Source of the DNA: Saprospiraceae bacterium
GTDB lineage: Bacteria > Bacteroidota > Bacteroidia > Chitinophagales > Saprospiraceae
Assembly: GCA_016717265.1 (NCBI GenBank)
Contig: JADKFX010000001.1
Coordinates: 2,368,501-2,432,500, forward strand
Reading direction: 5' to 3'
DNA: 64,000 nucleotides
The position numbers and the translations under genes were made by a program. The notes under the pieces are model-generated. The model searched no databases, was not told the origin of the DNA, and was given only the letters and a program-made list of their open reading frames with translations. Each line of letters opens with the position of its first letter. The stretch's first letter is position 1. Shown piece by piece: positions 44,352 to 52,942 of this stretch.

Positions 44352-45656
44352 TCATTCGTTATCATTTTTTAAGATTATTTGTTGTCCATTTATCATAACA
44401 AGACCAACCGATTGAAGGTTATCAATATTATCGAGTGGATTTTTTTCCAAGATGAGTAAATCTGCATACTTTCCTACTGATATTGAACCGTAAAGATTTT
44501 GCTTATTCATGAAAATTGCAGAATTGATGGTTGCAGTTTTTAAAGCTTCGTAATTTGATAACCCAGCTTTAGTTAGTAATTTAAGCTCCTGATGTAAGCT
44601 TATGCCCGGATATACAAATGGCATTCCTGCAAAATCACTACCCGCTAATATCTTTACACCTTTTTTGTGTAGTCTGCTTATCAGCCGTAATTGAGATAAA
44701 TACGTTTTATCAAGTTTGTCCCAATCCTTAAGCTTTTGATGTCTTTCCACACGTTTTCCCCAAGTTATTTTCCATTCTTTTACAAGTGCAGTTGGAATAT
44801 ATTTTGAATACTCTTTATTTACAATTGTAGAATCCCTAAGTTGTGTTTTTAATTGGTAGGTTATAATTGTCGGGCAGACATATGTATGATGTTCTAACAT
44901 CAGATCTGTTAAACTATCAAATCTGTTTCTACTTTCATTCCAAATCTCATATAAACCATTAAGATGTTCAATGCTTTTTTGTCCTAGGGATATTGATGTT
45001 TCTGGTTTAACATATTCAGAAAGGTGTCCTGCAAAATGAAAATCATTTTTCCTGCAATAAGCGGAGATTTCTTTTAACTGTTTTTCTTTTAAAAGGGAAT
45101 AGGTTTTAAAAAAATCGCTTCCATTGTTTTTTAAACTGTCTAAAAGTTTCGTGATATCAGAACTGTTATCTACTGGCAGGGAGAAGTCATGATAAACTGG
45201 TGGATTACCATCAATCATTGGTCCCGCTCCATATATATGCAGTTTGTTTACGTTTTCCAACCTTTTGAATGCACTCATAATTTTGAGATCTCCACCCATA
45301 TCGCGAATACCTGTGATTCCATTTTTTAAAAGTGCAGGATACAACAAAGTATCATTGTTTATATCCCAGCATAAATGAAAATGCATGTCCCAAAGTCCGG
45401 GGCATAAGTATTTTCCCTTTCCATCTATATATTTTGTGTTGGTCGATGTCCTTTCTGAAAATGAATTTCCTATGTAATAAATGAATTGTCCTTTTATAAC
45501 GACATTCTGTTTTTTTAAAATTTTTCCACTACTTACATCAATGATATTAATGTTTTTAATTATCAAAAATGTAGTATCTGATTTATTGATTTGTCCAATA
45601 ATGATATTGGTGTAACAAATAATGATGAGCAAAAAAAGACTTCCAGATATTTTCAC
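44352..45656 (-). CDS. Exported amidohydrolase-family protein (imidazolonepropionase-like)
   Basis: The 434-residue protein starts with a signal segment (SGSLFLLIIICYTNIIIG). The metal-binding start is PGLWDMHFHLCWD (H-x-H). Later blocks are HFAGHLSEY, SIEHLNG and LAGSDFAGMPF with the catalytic aspartate, and the end is SISVGKYADLLILEKNPLDN, which marks amidohydrolases of the prolidase/imidazolonepropionase branch. It probably hydrolyses an amide or cyclic peptide bond outside the cytoplasm. The length is normal. It is a single gene, downstream of the NTF2-like gene (62-base gap). Confidence 0.9.
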   Translation of the reverse strand: MKISGSLFLLIIICYTNIIIGQINKSDTTFLIIKNINIIDVSSGKILKKQNVVIKGQFIYYIGNSFSERTSTNTKYIDGKGKYLCPGLWDMHFHLCWDINNDTLLYPALLKNGITGIRDMGGDLKIMSAFKRLENVNKLHIYGAGPMIDGNPPVYHDFSLPVDNSSDITKLLDSLKNNGSDFFKTYSLLKEKQLKEISAYCRKNDFHFAGHLSEYVKPETSISLGQKSIEHLNGLYEIWNESRNRFDSLTDLMLEHHTYVCPTIITYQLKTQLRDSTIVNKEYSKYIPTALVKEWKITWGKRVERHQKLKDWDKLDKTYLSQLRLISRLHKKGVKILAGSDFAGMPFVYPGISLHQELKLLTKAGLSNYEALKTATINSAIFMNKQNLYGSISVGKYADLLILEKNPLDNIDNLQSVGLVMINGQQIILKNDNE

Positions 45657-45717
45657 TCGTTAGTTGACTTTAGGCTTTTATCAAAATGAATCGAATGCTT
45701 AATTGGTTGTTTTATAT

Positions 45718-46101
45718 TTATTTTGAGGTATGGATATGGATAATTTTCCATTTATCATTTTCCTTAATTAAAACATTGGTTTCCTTTAAATAATAAACTT
45801 GTTCATTACCATCAGGGCCATAAGCTCCCCGATTGTGATAAGTAACAACTGCTGTGTCGCCATAAATCTGGATTTTGGGTTGCATTTCTTGAAAAAAGTG
45901 AACCTTGGTTCGTGATTTACTTAGTGACCAATCAAATTCATCTTTATCGTCCGCTTTACCCTCAATACGATATGGACATGAAGGAATGAACAAGGTCAAA
46001 TCATCATGGATGTAAGTAAAGTAAGTTTCATTGTCATTGTGTGTAAAGCTGTCGTTCCAAGCTTTTACAATTGCAAAAATTTCTTTCTCTGTGGTTGTCA
46101 T
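45718..46101 (-). CDS. NTF2-like (SnoaL/DUF4440-type) protein
   Basis: The 127-residue protein shows the NTF2-like fold. It has EIFAIVKAWNDSFTHNDNET at the N-terminus, a middle segment LTLFIPSCPYRIEGKADDKD, and ends VYYLKETNVLIKENDKWKII. Such proteins may be small ligand binders or isomerases. No catalytic residues can be assigned. It is one of the small unrelated genes of the tract. Confidence 0.8.
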   Translation of the reverse strand: MTTTEKEIFAIVKAWNDSFTHNDNETYFTYIHDDLTLFIPSCPYRIEGKADDKDEFDWSLSKSRTKVHFFQEMQPKIQIYGDTAVVTYHNRGAYGPDGNEQVYYLKETNVLIKENDKWKIIHIHTSK

Positions 46102-46157
46102 ATATTTATTTTATGTTTTTGGTCAAATGTTTTATCTAAGCTTGACTTCTGACGGTT

Positions 46158-46688
46158 TTATTTTCCTGCTTTACCATATGCCGACTTAATCCATTCAATT
46201 ACTTCTTTATCAATTTCGTCTATACTTGCAATGCATATTTTGTGAGTGCACATGGCATTTGGCTTTTCCGACTCTAATTTGCCCTTTGGTTTTTGCCCTT
46301 TTAGAATAATTCCAATTTCAAATCGTGTCTTTGTTGCTGGTTTAAGAGTCACAAATTGCTTTTTACGTACCAAACTTACATACGCTTTTTTGGGCGCTAC
46401 TTGAATATCCTTTCCGAAAGTCAAAATCTTTGAAATTAATTCATCGTAAATAGGTTTTAGGTGTTCCTTCCCCTTATACTGATTGCTCAATAGAGTAGTG
46501 TCATTTATTGATGCTGCATCAGATTTCTTTGTTTTCAATGCTACTAAATTTGCGAAGCCATAAGTAAAGCCGTATTCAGCTTTCAAGAAATTTATAATTT
46601 CTAAATGCTTTTCAATTTTAGATTGCTTCACTACTTTAATCCAATGTTCTAGTGGCTTTCCTGTTTTCTCAATGAATCCTTTTTCCAT
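46158..46688 (-). CDS. DUF4287 and DUF5655 domain protein
   Basis: I prefer the start at 46688 (MEKGFIEKTGKPLEHWIKVV), typical of DUF4287 proteins; an earlier ATG at 46715 overlaps the DUF1761 stop. Residues 1-75 are DUF4287 (HLEIINFLKAEYGFTYGFAN). Residues about 85-177 are DUF5655 (YDELISKILTFGKDIQVAPK ... VSLVRKKQFVTLKPATKTRF). The combination is known and is cytoplasmic. Its function is unknown. It follows the DUF1761 gene. Confidence 0.8.
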   Translation of the reverse strand: MEKGFIEKTGKPLEHWIKVVKQSKIEKHLEIINFLKAEYGFTYGFANLVALKTKKSDAASINDTTLLSNQYKGKEHLKPIYDELISKILTFGKDIQVAPKKAYVSLVRKKQFVTLKPATKTRFEIGIILKGQKPKGKLESEKPNAMCTHKICIASIDEIDKEVIEWIKSAYGKAGK

Positions 46689-46701
46689 TTTCCAATTATT
46701 T

Positions 46702-47109
46702 TTATTTCCATGCACCTAAAATTACCCCCATAAGCGTAAACGATACTATCATATAACCTCCATTGATTAAAACATATTTTATCGGTCTATTTTCAAATAA
46801 AGAGATCATTGCAATTGCAAAGGCTACCCAACCAAAACCAGTCATAAAGCCTGCAATGGCTCCGAATGTTACATTTTCTTTACCGATAAACATAGCCAAA
46901 TTAACTGACATTATCAGAGAGAAAAGAAACGATAATCCAAAGACTATCGGCATATTTCGCTTCTTTAAGTCTTCATTTGTGAGGTTGTTGACAGTCATCC
47001 ATGGTTTTTCAAATACGGAATACCAAATTCCACCAATCATAAAAGTTGATAAAGCTGCAAGAATTATTGCAAACCAGTTTAGATTTTGAATTACTTCTGA
47101 AAAGTTCAT
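46702..47109 (-). CDS. DUF1761 membrane protein (intact copy)
   Basis: This 135-residue protein has four membrane helices with the DUF1761 pattern: NWFAIILAALSTFMIGGIWY, then VFEKPWM, a mid segment GLSFLFSLIMSVNLAMFIG, FMTGFGWVAFAIAMISLFEN, and the end INGGYMIVSFTLMGVILGAW. The family is widespread with unknown function. A decayed second copy is at 50695-50947, and an AraC gene or relic lies 60 or so bases upstream of each copy. This is thus one half of a duplicated two-gene unit. Confidence 0.85.
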   Translation of the reverse strand: MNFSEVIQNLNWFAIILAALSTFMIGGIWYSVFEKPWMTVNNLTNEDLKKRNMPIVFGLSFLFSLIMSVNLAMFIGKENVTFGAIAGFMTGFGWVAFAIAMISLFENRPIKYVLINGGYMIVSFTLMGVILGAWK

Positions 47110-47169
47110 TTTATATTAATTTTTAAAATTAGATACAAAGAAGAGCCTTTTATTTTTTATAGAATAGTA

Positions 47170-47757
47170 AAAAATTAACCTTTTTTGTCTAAAGGGAGAA
47201 AGTTAGTTTGTTCATTAGGAAACTCCATTTTTATAAAATCCTTTGGATTGAAGCCTGAAAAAGGAAAGACTCTTTAATAAAGTGGGATTAGTCTGAGTAA
47301 TCGCAACTGTATGCTACCTCTGTCCAGGGCAGCCTTTCATTTTTATAAATTATTTTCAAAATTTCATTAAATCGCAAAATACGGTGATAATATTAGGGCG
47401 TTAGTTCAGCATATTTCTTAAAGTGTTCAATTAATTTCTTTTGAGAAACTAGATAAGAGATTATGATTTTATTTAAGTTGGTGAATGGTGCATTTTGAAG
47501 TCTTTCTATGAAATCCAACAAGTGTTCAGGTGCTTCTTTATTGTTGGCAAACCTTTCTGCTAACCAATTAGAAATAAGATCGAATTTTGCACGCGGATTT
47601 TCTGCAACAAAATCATTTTCTCTCAATTCCATTAATTCCTTTCCGAATATAACTTTCGCTGAAACTACTTTATCATTCAGTTCTTGAAGAGGGCAATGTA
47701 AAAAGGAAATGCCCCCGCAGGTTTAAACTGAACAGCAAGTATTTCAGATTGTCCGCA
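47170..47757 (-). pseudogene. AraC family regulator, decayed duplicate
   Basis: The sequence closely follows the intact AraC gene at 51012-51842. The 79-residue frame 47393-47632 (AKFDLISNWLAERFANNKEA, LLDFIERLQNAPFTNLNKII) matches its middle. The helix-turn-helix end continues in another frame from 47393 to 47170, and a frameshift near 47640 breaks the upstream side. At about 47757 the similarity stops abruptly, so the N-terminal 90 codons are gone. The downstream DUF1761 copy is intact. Confidence 0.8.
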
Positions 47758-47916
47758 ATTACCTGAAATTGGCTCCCGTTGGTCGCCAATTTCGGCGGAT
47801 CAAAGCGGAGCCAGGTATTCGCTGTTATCGGTAAGATTCCAAAAACAAATGATACCCATGTCATAAGCATGTTTATAAGCTTCAAAGTAAAACACCTCAT
47901 CCACCATTGAATCATT
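47758..47916. other. Foreign-looking segment that replaces the 5' end of the AraC relic
   Basis: The segment contains GGTCGCCAATTTCGGCGGAT, which resembles end sequences of IS21-type elements. An AAGCATGTTTATAAGCTTC stretch follows. It has no counterpart in the intact AraC copy. The minus strand gives only a short frame. A mobile-element scar is likely but not proven. Confidence 0.35.
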
Positions 47917-48855
47917 TCATTTATTCCACCAGTCCGAAGCTATACGGAAAAATTCAGCCTTATGGTTTTTTCCATCAGAATCCTCTAATGTGTGGCTGCA
48001 GTCAGCAAAAACTTTAACTATTAAATTTTCTTTTTTTAATTTCTTAAATTCATTTTGCATAAAGTACACAGATTCGACCGGAGCCATTTCATCCTTTTCG
48101 CCATTAGCGACTAAGATTGGAATGGTTAAAGATTTGAAATAATCCATTGGTTTAAATGGAAGGGCGGAAGCCCAATATTTATATGTTTGCCCAGCAATCC
48201 TAAGCTTTATATTTTCAGGATATTTTTTTACTTCCTGATAAACCAAATCAAAATCCATGTTATATTGGTTACCCCACATTTTAAATTCTTCTAAAGCGGG
48301 CATACCGCCACTTCCTAGTAAAATTAAATGGGTGATTTCCTGGATTTCCTTTGCTAAATGAACTGAAATATTTCCGCCTTTCGAAACACCAAAGAGTACG
48401 ATTTTTTTATGTTTGAAAACATTACTCTCTAAAATTCCTATAATAAACTCCTTTTGATCCTGAACTATTTGCGAGTGGTAGTTATGGTAATCAAATTCTT
48501 TTGACGCTTTACGCATCCCAGTTTCTCTTTTTTTGACATAACGTTTTTGAAGTGCATATATAGTTGTGTTTCCTTGTAGTTCATTAAAATACTGACGTAG
48601 ATAATAGAAATAACTTGTGTGTCCTGAACCACCAATAAAAAAAACAATCACATCAGAGTTTTCTTTATTCCCCTTTTGGTGTACATAATAAGTTCCAAGA
48701 TACCCATCACTAAACTTATATTGATATGATGGTAATGGTGCTATATTAGCATGAACAAACATGCCAATTTTTGTTGAACAACCATTTAAAAGTAACAAAA
48801 GTTGAACAAATAGCACCATCAAAAGTATTTCTTGACTTATCTTTTTTATTTTCAT
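47917..48855 (-). CDS. Alpha/beta hydrolase lipoprotein
   Basis: The N-terminus is a lipoprotein signal (LFVQLLLLLNGCSTK). The mature part has an alpha/beta-hydrolase pattern: VIVFFIGGSGHTSYFYYLRQ (oxyanion strand), then KKIVLFGVSKGGNISVHLAK with the nucleophile serine in G-x-S-x-G, VANGEKDEMAPVESVYF with the aspartate, and FADCSHTLEDSDG with the histidine. An esterase or lipase-like enzyme at the outer membrane is likely; the substrate is unknown. It lies directly upstream of the foreign segment. Confidence 0.85.
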   Translation of the reverse strand: MKIKKISQEILLMVLFVQLLLLLNGCSTKIGMFVHANIAPLPSYQYKFSDGYLGTYYVHQKGNKENSDVIVFFIGGSGHTSYFYYLRQYFNELQGNTTIYALQKRYVKKRETGMRKASKEFDYHNYHSQIVQDQKEFIIGILESNVFKHKKIVLFGVSKGGNISVHLAKEIQEITHLILLGSGGMPALEEFKMWGNQYNMDFDLVYQEVKKYPENIKLRIAGQTYKYWASALPFKPMDYFKSLTIPILVANGEKDEMAPVESVYFMQNEFKKLKKENLIVKVFADCSHTLEDSDGKNHKAEFFRIASDWWNK

Positions 48856-48930
48856 ATTTTTCCTCCTTTGGGAATCTCAGCTATAGCGATTTGTGTATTT
48901 GAGTTGTTGCCGACCATCGAAGCAGGTAAC

Positions 48931-48990
48931 TGTCTAACGAAACACAAACAAAGATAAGAAAAACAAAACTCAATACAAGTTAGATAGTGG
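48931..48990. repeat. Possible short attC-like hairpin
   Basis: AACTGTCTAACG near 48929-48939 and GTTAGATAGTGG at 48979-48990 are nearly reverse-complementary, and GTTAGAT fits the GTTRRRY core of integron sites. It lies between the hydrolase gene and the DJ-1/propeller gene. Only about 60 bases long, so this is weak support. Confidence 0.3.
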
Positions 48991-49106
48991 CAATAAACCA
49001 AATTGCGCTGCCATAGGCTGGCGTTCTTGTTTGTAGCGAGTTACAATAACTTTTACAACTTCCGTTTTTGACAGTATAGAATACTATTTTTTGCTATTGA
49101 ATAGTT

Positions 49107-50645
49107 TTATTTTTTAAAATAAGAATCGCAAAAAAGAGCATTCAACTGATTGTGATTAATGAGAATTTTCATGGATTTGTTATTCAAATCAGCGATCATC
49201 AGATTTCCGTCAGCGTCTAAGTATAATATACTATTTGAAATCAAATTATATTTGAATTGGGTTGTGCTTATTCCTTCTACTTTTTGTTTGTGAGTGCCGT
49301 CTATTTTCATCGTCATTATAACACCGGGTGCTTGGATGTACATAATAGTCTTTTCGTCCAGCCAACATGGAGCATAGTTATGTGTCGTGGTGTCGTTGGT
49401 AAGATTGGTATGATAATTTCCATTTTTATCTGTTAAATAAATCTGGTCTCTCTGATCACCCTTTTCCGAAGTATAAACAATCTTATCGCCCTTCGTATTC
49501 CAAGCAGGGGTGTAGCATTTGAAGGCACTGTTTTTAGTGATTTGGTTTATCCTGTTTGTTTGAATATTGTAAGTGCAAATTTCAACTTTTGCATTCGCCC
49601 CTTTACCTTTCTGAATATTATAAGCAAAATTTTGGCCATCTGAAGACCAACTAACCGCATACTTTTTTAGCGTATCATTTATTAATAGTTTGTCTTCTTT
49701 TTCATTCAAGTTGTATAAGTAAATTTGATCCTTGCCATTAACCTGCTTAATATAGACTACTGAATTTCCGTCAGGAGATACGGACAATCCTCCTCCATCA
49801 ATGGGCAAAAAGTCAACTGTTTGTGACGGAATAGTAAATTTGAATTTTTTGGGAATTGGAGGTGTATTTTCAGTCTTATCAATTTTAAAGATATTCAGTA
49901 TTATCGCTTTGCCATCAGGCATCCAAGTAAAAGCCGAAATTCGTTTTTCGAATAATGTATCTTTTTTTTGAGTAACGAGATAATCTAGCGTTTCGGGTTT
50001 CCAGCTGTACATCATTATTTTAGCAACATCATTAGCCACTTCCATATTAAACATTTTAGACAGAAGATATAAAGAGCCATCAATCCCGGCAGAAACTCCT
50101 TCGGTAGTAATAATTCTGCCATTATCAACAAAACGTTTACCGGTAACTATATTTATTTTTGGGTAGTTTTTAATTAGGTTTTCAATCGCACCATAATGGC
50201 TGGTTGCTGTCATTCCGTCTAAATTACCTGTTTTGGCAAGTAGGTTTAGCCCATTACAAACCGATAGAACGTATTCTGCCTTATGATTTACTTTTGATAT
50301 CCACGCAATTAATTTTTCGTTGCTTACAAGTGATAAATTATTGCCACCTGGGATAATTAATATTTCTGGCATTGGGCAATCCTCAATTACATATTGTGTA
50401 GTAATATTCAGAAAATTTTGACTTAAAAGTTTGTTTGAATCTACTCCAACAGTATAAACAGTAAAAGCATCTTTACCGTTAAAGTTGGCTTGTTGAAATA
50501 CTTCACCAGGTCCTGCAAAATCTAAAAGTTCTACTCCATCATATAGCAGTATTGCAACATTTAATGGCTTATAAGTACTGTCAGCCTTAAATTGTCCAAA
50601 GGCATGATTGAAAAGAAATAGGAAGAAAAATATTTTATGCATCAT
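49107..50645 (-). CDS. Exported DJ-1/PfpI domain fused to a TolB-type beta-propeller
   Basis: I placed the start at 50645, where MMHKIFFFLFLFNHAFGQ forms a signal peptide. Residues about 25-220 are a DJ-1/PfpI domain of the kind seen in AraC-type regulators (ILLYDGVELLDFAGPGEVFQ, PEILIIPGG, VLSVCNGLNLLAKTGNLDG with the nucleophile cysteine). Residues about 240-500 are WD40/PD40-like blades (GGLSVSPDGNSVVYIK, AVSWSSDGQNFAYNIQ, PAWNTKGDKIVYTSEKG) of the TolB type. I do not know this fusion as a common architecture. A periplasmic ligand-responsive enzyme is one possibility. Confidence 0.85.
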   Translation of the reverse strand: MMHKIFFFLFLFNHAFGQFKADSTYKPLNVAILLYDGVELLDFAGPGEVFQQANFNGKDAFTVYTVGVDSNKLLSQNFLNITTQYVIEDCPMPEILIIPGGNNLSLVSNEKLIAWISKVNHKAEYVLSVCNGLNLLAKTGNLDGMTATSHYGAIENLIKNYPKINIVTGKRFVDNGRIITTEGVSAGIDGSLYLLSKMFNMEVANDVAKIMMYSWKPETLDYLVTQKKDTLFEKRISAFTWMPDGKAIILNIFKIDKTENTPPIPKKFKFTIPSQTVDFLPIDGGGLSVSPDGNSVVYIKQVNGKDQIYLYNLNEKEDKLLINDTLKKYAVSWSSDGQNFAYNIQKGKGANAKVEICTYNIQTNRINQITKNSAFKCYTPAWNTKGDKIVYTSEKGDQRDQIYLTDKNGNYHTNLTNDTTTHNYAPCWLDEKTIMYIQAPGVIMTMKIDGTHKQKVEGISTTQFKYNLISNSILYLDADGNLMIADLNNKSMKILINHNQLNALFCDSYFKK

Positions 50646-50694
50646 TTTATTCACTTTAGATTTTTGTACGGTTTGTCCCAAGACTATTAGGTAT

Positions 50695-50947
50695 GCCTCT
50701 AAATGTTATATCTTCTTTACCAATAAAGATAGCCAGATTAACTGACATTATCAGACAGAAAAGAAACGGTAGTCCAATACTATTGGCATATTTCGCTTCT
50801 TTAAATCTTCATTTGTGAGGTTGTTGATATTCATCCATGGTTTTTTAAAATACGGAATTCCAAATTAACCCAACCATAAAAGTTGATAAAGCTGCAACAA
50901 TTATTGCAAACCAGTTTAGATTTTGAGATACTTCTGAAAAGTTCATT
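50695..50947 (-). pseudogene. DUF1761 gene, decayed duplicate
   Basis: The sequence is about 85-90% similar to 46862-47109 and includes the same start region (AAAGTTCATTTTATATTAAT), but deletions break the frame near CCAAATTAACCCAACC and around the third helix. The 3' third is missing. It is followed upstream by the intact AraC gene, whereas the intact DUF1761 copy at 46.7 kb is next to a decayed AraC. Confidence 0.85.
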
Positions 50948-51011
50948 TTATATTAATTTTTAAAATTAGATACAAAGAAGAGCCTTTTATTTTTTATAGA
51001 ATAGTAAAAAA

Positions 51012-51842
51012 TTAACCTTTTTTGTCCAAAGGGAAAAAGTTAGTTCGTTCTTTAGGAAACTCCATTTTTATAAACTCCTTTGGATTGAAACCTGAAAAAA
51101 GGAAAAACTCTTTAATAAAGTGGGATTGGTCTGAGTAATCGCAACTGTATGCTACCTCTGTCCAAGGCAGCCTTTCATTTTTATTAATTATTTTCAAAAT
51201 TTCATTAAATCTCAAAATACGATGATAATATTTTGGCGTTAGCCCAACATATTTCTTAAAGTGTTCAATTAATTGCTTTTGAGTAGCTGGATAAGTCTCT
51301 ATAATATTATTTAAGTTGGTGACAGGTTCATTTTGAAGTCTTTCTATGAAATCCAATAAGTATTCAGGTGCTTTTTTTTTGTTTTCAAACCTTTCTTCTA
51401 ACCAATTTGAAACAAGATTGAATTTTGCATGCGGATTTTCTGCAATCAAAATTTCTTCTCTCAATTCTAGAACTTCAGTTCCAAATATTTCTTTTGCTGA
51501 AACTACTTTATCATTCAGCTCTTGAATAGGACAATGTAAAAAAGGGAATGCCCCTGCAGGTTTAAACTGAATGGCGAGCATTTCAGATTGTTGATGTGCG
51601 GATATAGAAATAAATTTTCTATGTGTACCCGAAACCCAAACTTTTGTATATGTTTCAAGGGGTCTTAATGTTTTATTATCAAAAGTATTTCGAGGAATAT
51701 TATCTAATTCAAAAACTACAAAGACATGTCCTGTGGGGACAATTCTTTCTATCGAATGATTGGGATTGAGACCCTTAAAATACAAAATAGACTCAATGTG
51801 ATATTTAAGGTTAGACGGAAGGTGATATTGTTCAAAAATCAT
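51012..51842 (-). CDS. AraC family transcriptional regulator (intact copy)
   Basis: The 276-residue protein has a cupin-like N-terminal domain (SIERIVPTGHVFVVFELDNI, AIQFKPAGAFPFLHCP). It has a C-terminal double helix-turn-helix with LIEHFKKYVGLTPKYYHRIL, then WTEVAYSCDYSDQSHFIKEF and FLFSGFNPKEF, as in AraC/XylS proteins. It lies next to the decayed DUF1761 copy; its original partner was probably DUF1761. The effector is unknown. Confidence 0.9.
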   Translation of the reverse strand: MIFEQYHLPSNLKYHIESILYFKGLNPNHSIERIVPTGHVFVVFELDNIPRNTFDNKTLRPLETYTKVWVSGTHRKFISISAHQQSEMLAIQFKPAGAFPFLHCPIQELNDKVVSAKEIFGTEVLELREEILIAENPHAKFNLVSNWLEERFENKKKAPEYLLDFIERLQNEPVTNLNNIIETYPATQKQLIEHFKKYVGLTPKYYHRILRFNEILKIINKNERLPWTEVAYSCDYSDQSHFIKEFFLFSGFNPKEFIKMEFPKERTNFFPLDKKG

Positions 51843-52061
51843 ATTATTTAATCGACTATTTCATGTCGGTATTTTTGCATTAGCTTATTGAATTTGTAGG
51901 GTCGTCTTAGCATGAGCGCTAACAGATTTGAGATTAATGTATGCAGAGCATTTTGGATGACTGCCAAAAGCAAATACCTTTAAGCCAAATTTAAATCATA
52001 TTCTGGAATGAAAAATGAATTACTCTGCTTGCATTAATCTCATGTTATGCCTCGTATTCTT

Positions 52062-52460
52062 TCAACCTACAGTAAGGCTGATGGAATTTAATTTCACACT
52101 TACATCCTTTATTGCTTTCATAACTTTTTCAGTTTGGGCTTCTGATGCTTTTTTTGTACCTGAAACATATTGTCTGAGTAAACCAGGATTTAGGTTTCCT
52201 GTTTTAGCCAATTGACTGATGTTTACTTCTGGAATCAAATCAAATACAGATTCTAAATCAACTTCAAATTTAAATTTATATCCTTTACTTAATATTTTTT
52301 TAAGATCCTTATCTTCTTTTTGGGCGATATTGAGCATTTTTTCTAAATTTAATTTGACTTCTTGATAGGTTTTACCACATGCAACACAGCCATCTACCTC
52401 TTTAATATAAGCAAAAAATGCATCTTTATTTCTTTCTATTATTGCTGTTAATTGTTTCAT
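52062..52460 (-). CDS. hicB: HicB-type antitoxin with C-terminal helix-turn-helix
   Basis: The N-terminal half is the partially degraded RNase H-like HicB domain (TAIIERNKDAFFAYIKEVDG, then VACGKTYQEVKLNLEKML). The C-terminal part is a helix-turn-helix (NISQLAKTGNLNPGLLRQYV) that would bind the promoter. It starts one base after the stop of hicA-like sequence. Normally HicB neutralises the HicA mRNA interferase and represses the operon. The gene appears intact although its toxin has lost a usable start, so the pair may be an orphan antitoxin. Confidence 0.88.
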   Translation of the reverse strand: MKQLTAIIERNKDAFFAYIKEVDGCVACGKTYQEVKLNLEKMLNIAQKEDKDLKKILSKGYKFKFEVDLESVFDLIPEVNISQLAKTGNLNPGLLRQYVSGTKKASEAQTEKVMKAIKDVSVKLNSISLTVG

Positions 52461-52461
52461 A

Positions 52462-52650
52462 TTACTTTTTTAATCCTGCTTTTTTCAAAATACTAATTTC
52501 AGTACCCTTTGGTAAATCTTTCGATCCATGAAATGGAATTACTATGATTCCGGATATTGCTTCGTGTTTGTATATTTTATGACACCCATTTTGTTTTACA
52601 AAATACCAACCTTTCGTTCCAATAAGCTTTTCAAGGTTTAGGGCCTTTAT
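52462..52650 (-). pseudogene. hicA: HicA-like mRNA interferase, complete except for an ATA start
   Basis: The frame is KALNLEKLIGTKGWYFVKQN, then HKIYKHEAISGIIVIPFHGS with the catalytic histidine, and TEISILKKAGLKK. It covers the full HicA family length (about 62 residues). The codon at the expected start position is ATA (52650-52648), and upstream in frame there is no ATG, GTG or TTG before a stop. The toxin is thus likely not made, or made at a very low rate. The body shows no frameshift, which suggests recent loss. Confidence 0.75.
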
Positions 52651-52734
52651 AACACAAAGGTAGCATAATAGCTACTATTTTATAAATATATTTAATGATT
52701 TATTTTTTTAATATGAGGCAAAAGGTTTGGGGTA

Positions 52735-52900
52735 TCGTGATGGCGAAGTAAATTAGTAAAAACATGCATACGAAGCATTAAACATTTTATACTAAAATAG
52801 TGTCAACGAAGCACGCCCATCGCAATTTAATTAACTAATGTGTCTGCGGAGCACGGAACCGCCACTTTTGTCAAACTGTGTTATGCGTTCGTGCTACTCT
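52735..52900. repeat. attC-like site (copy 5)
   Basis: The right part (52840-52895) reads GTGTCTGCGGAGCACGGAAC, then CGCCACTTTTGTCAAACTGT and GTTATGCGTTCGTGCT. The left part, AGGTTTGGGGTATCGTGATG near 52727-52750, is partly complementary to it. It lies downstream of the Reg_prop gene stop (52943). The block matches 14783 and 36090 closely. Confidence 0.5.
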
Positions 52901-52942
52901 CTGCATGGTTGTCTATTATAATTTTCTAATGTCGTTTCATAA

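Noticed and set aside
47673..47915. 80-residue minus-strand frame at the AraC relic boundary
   Set aside because: It joins the foreign segment to the AraC relic and contains no domain. It is a by-product of the junction.
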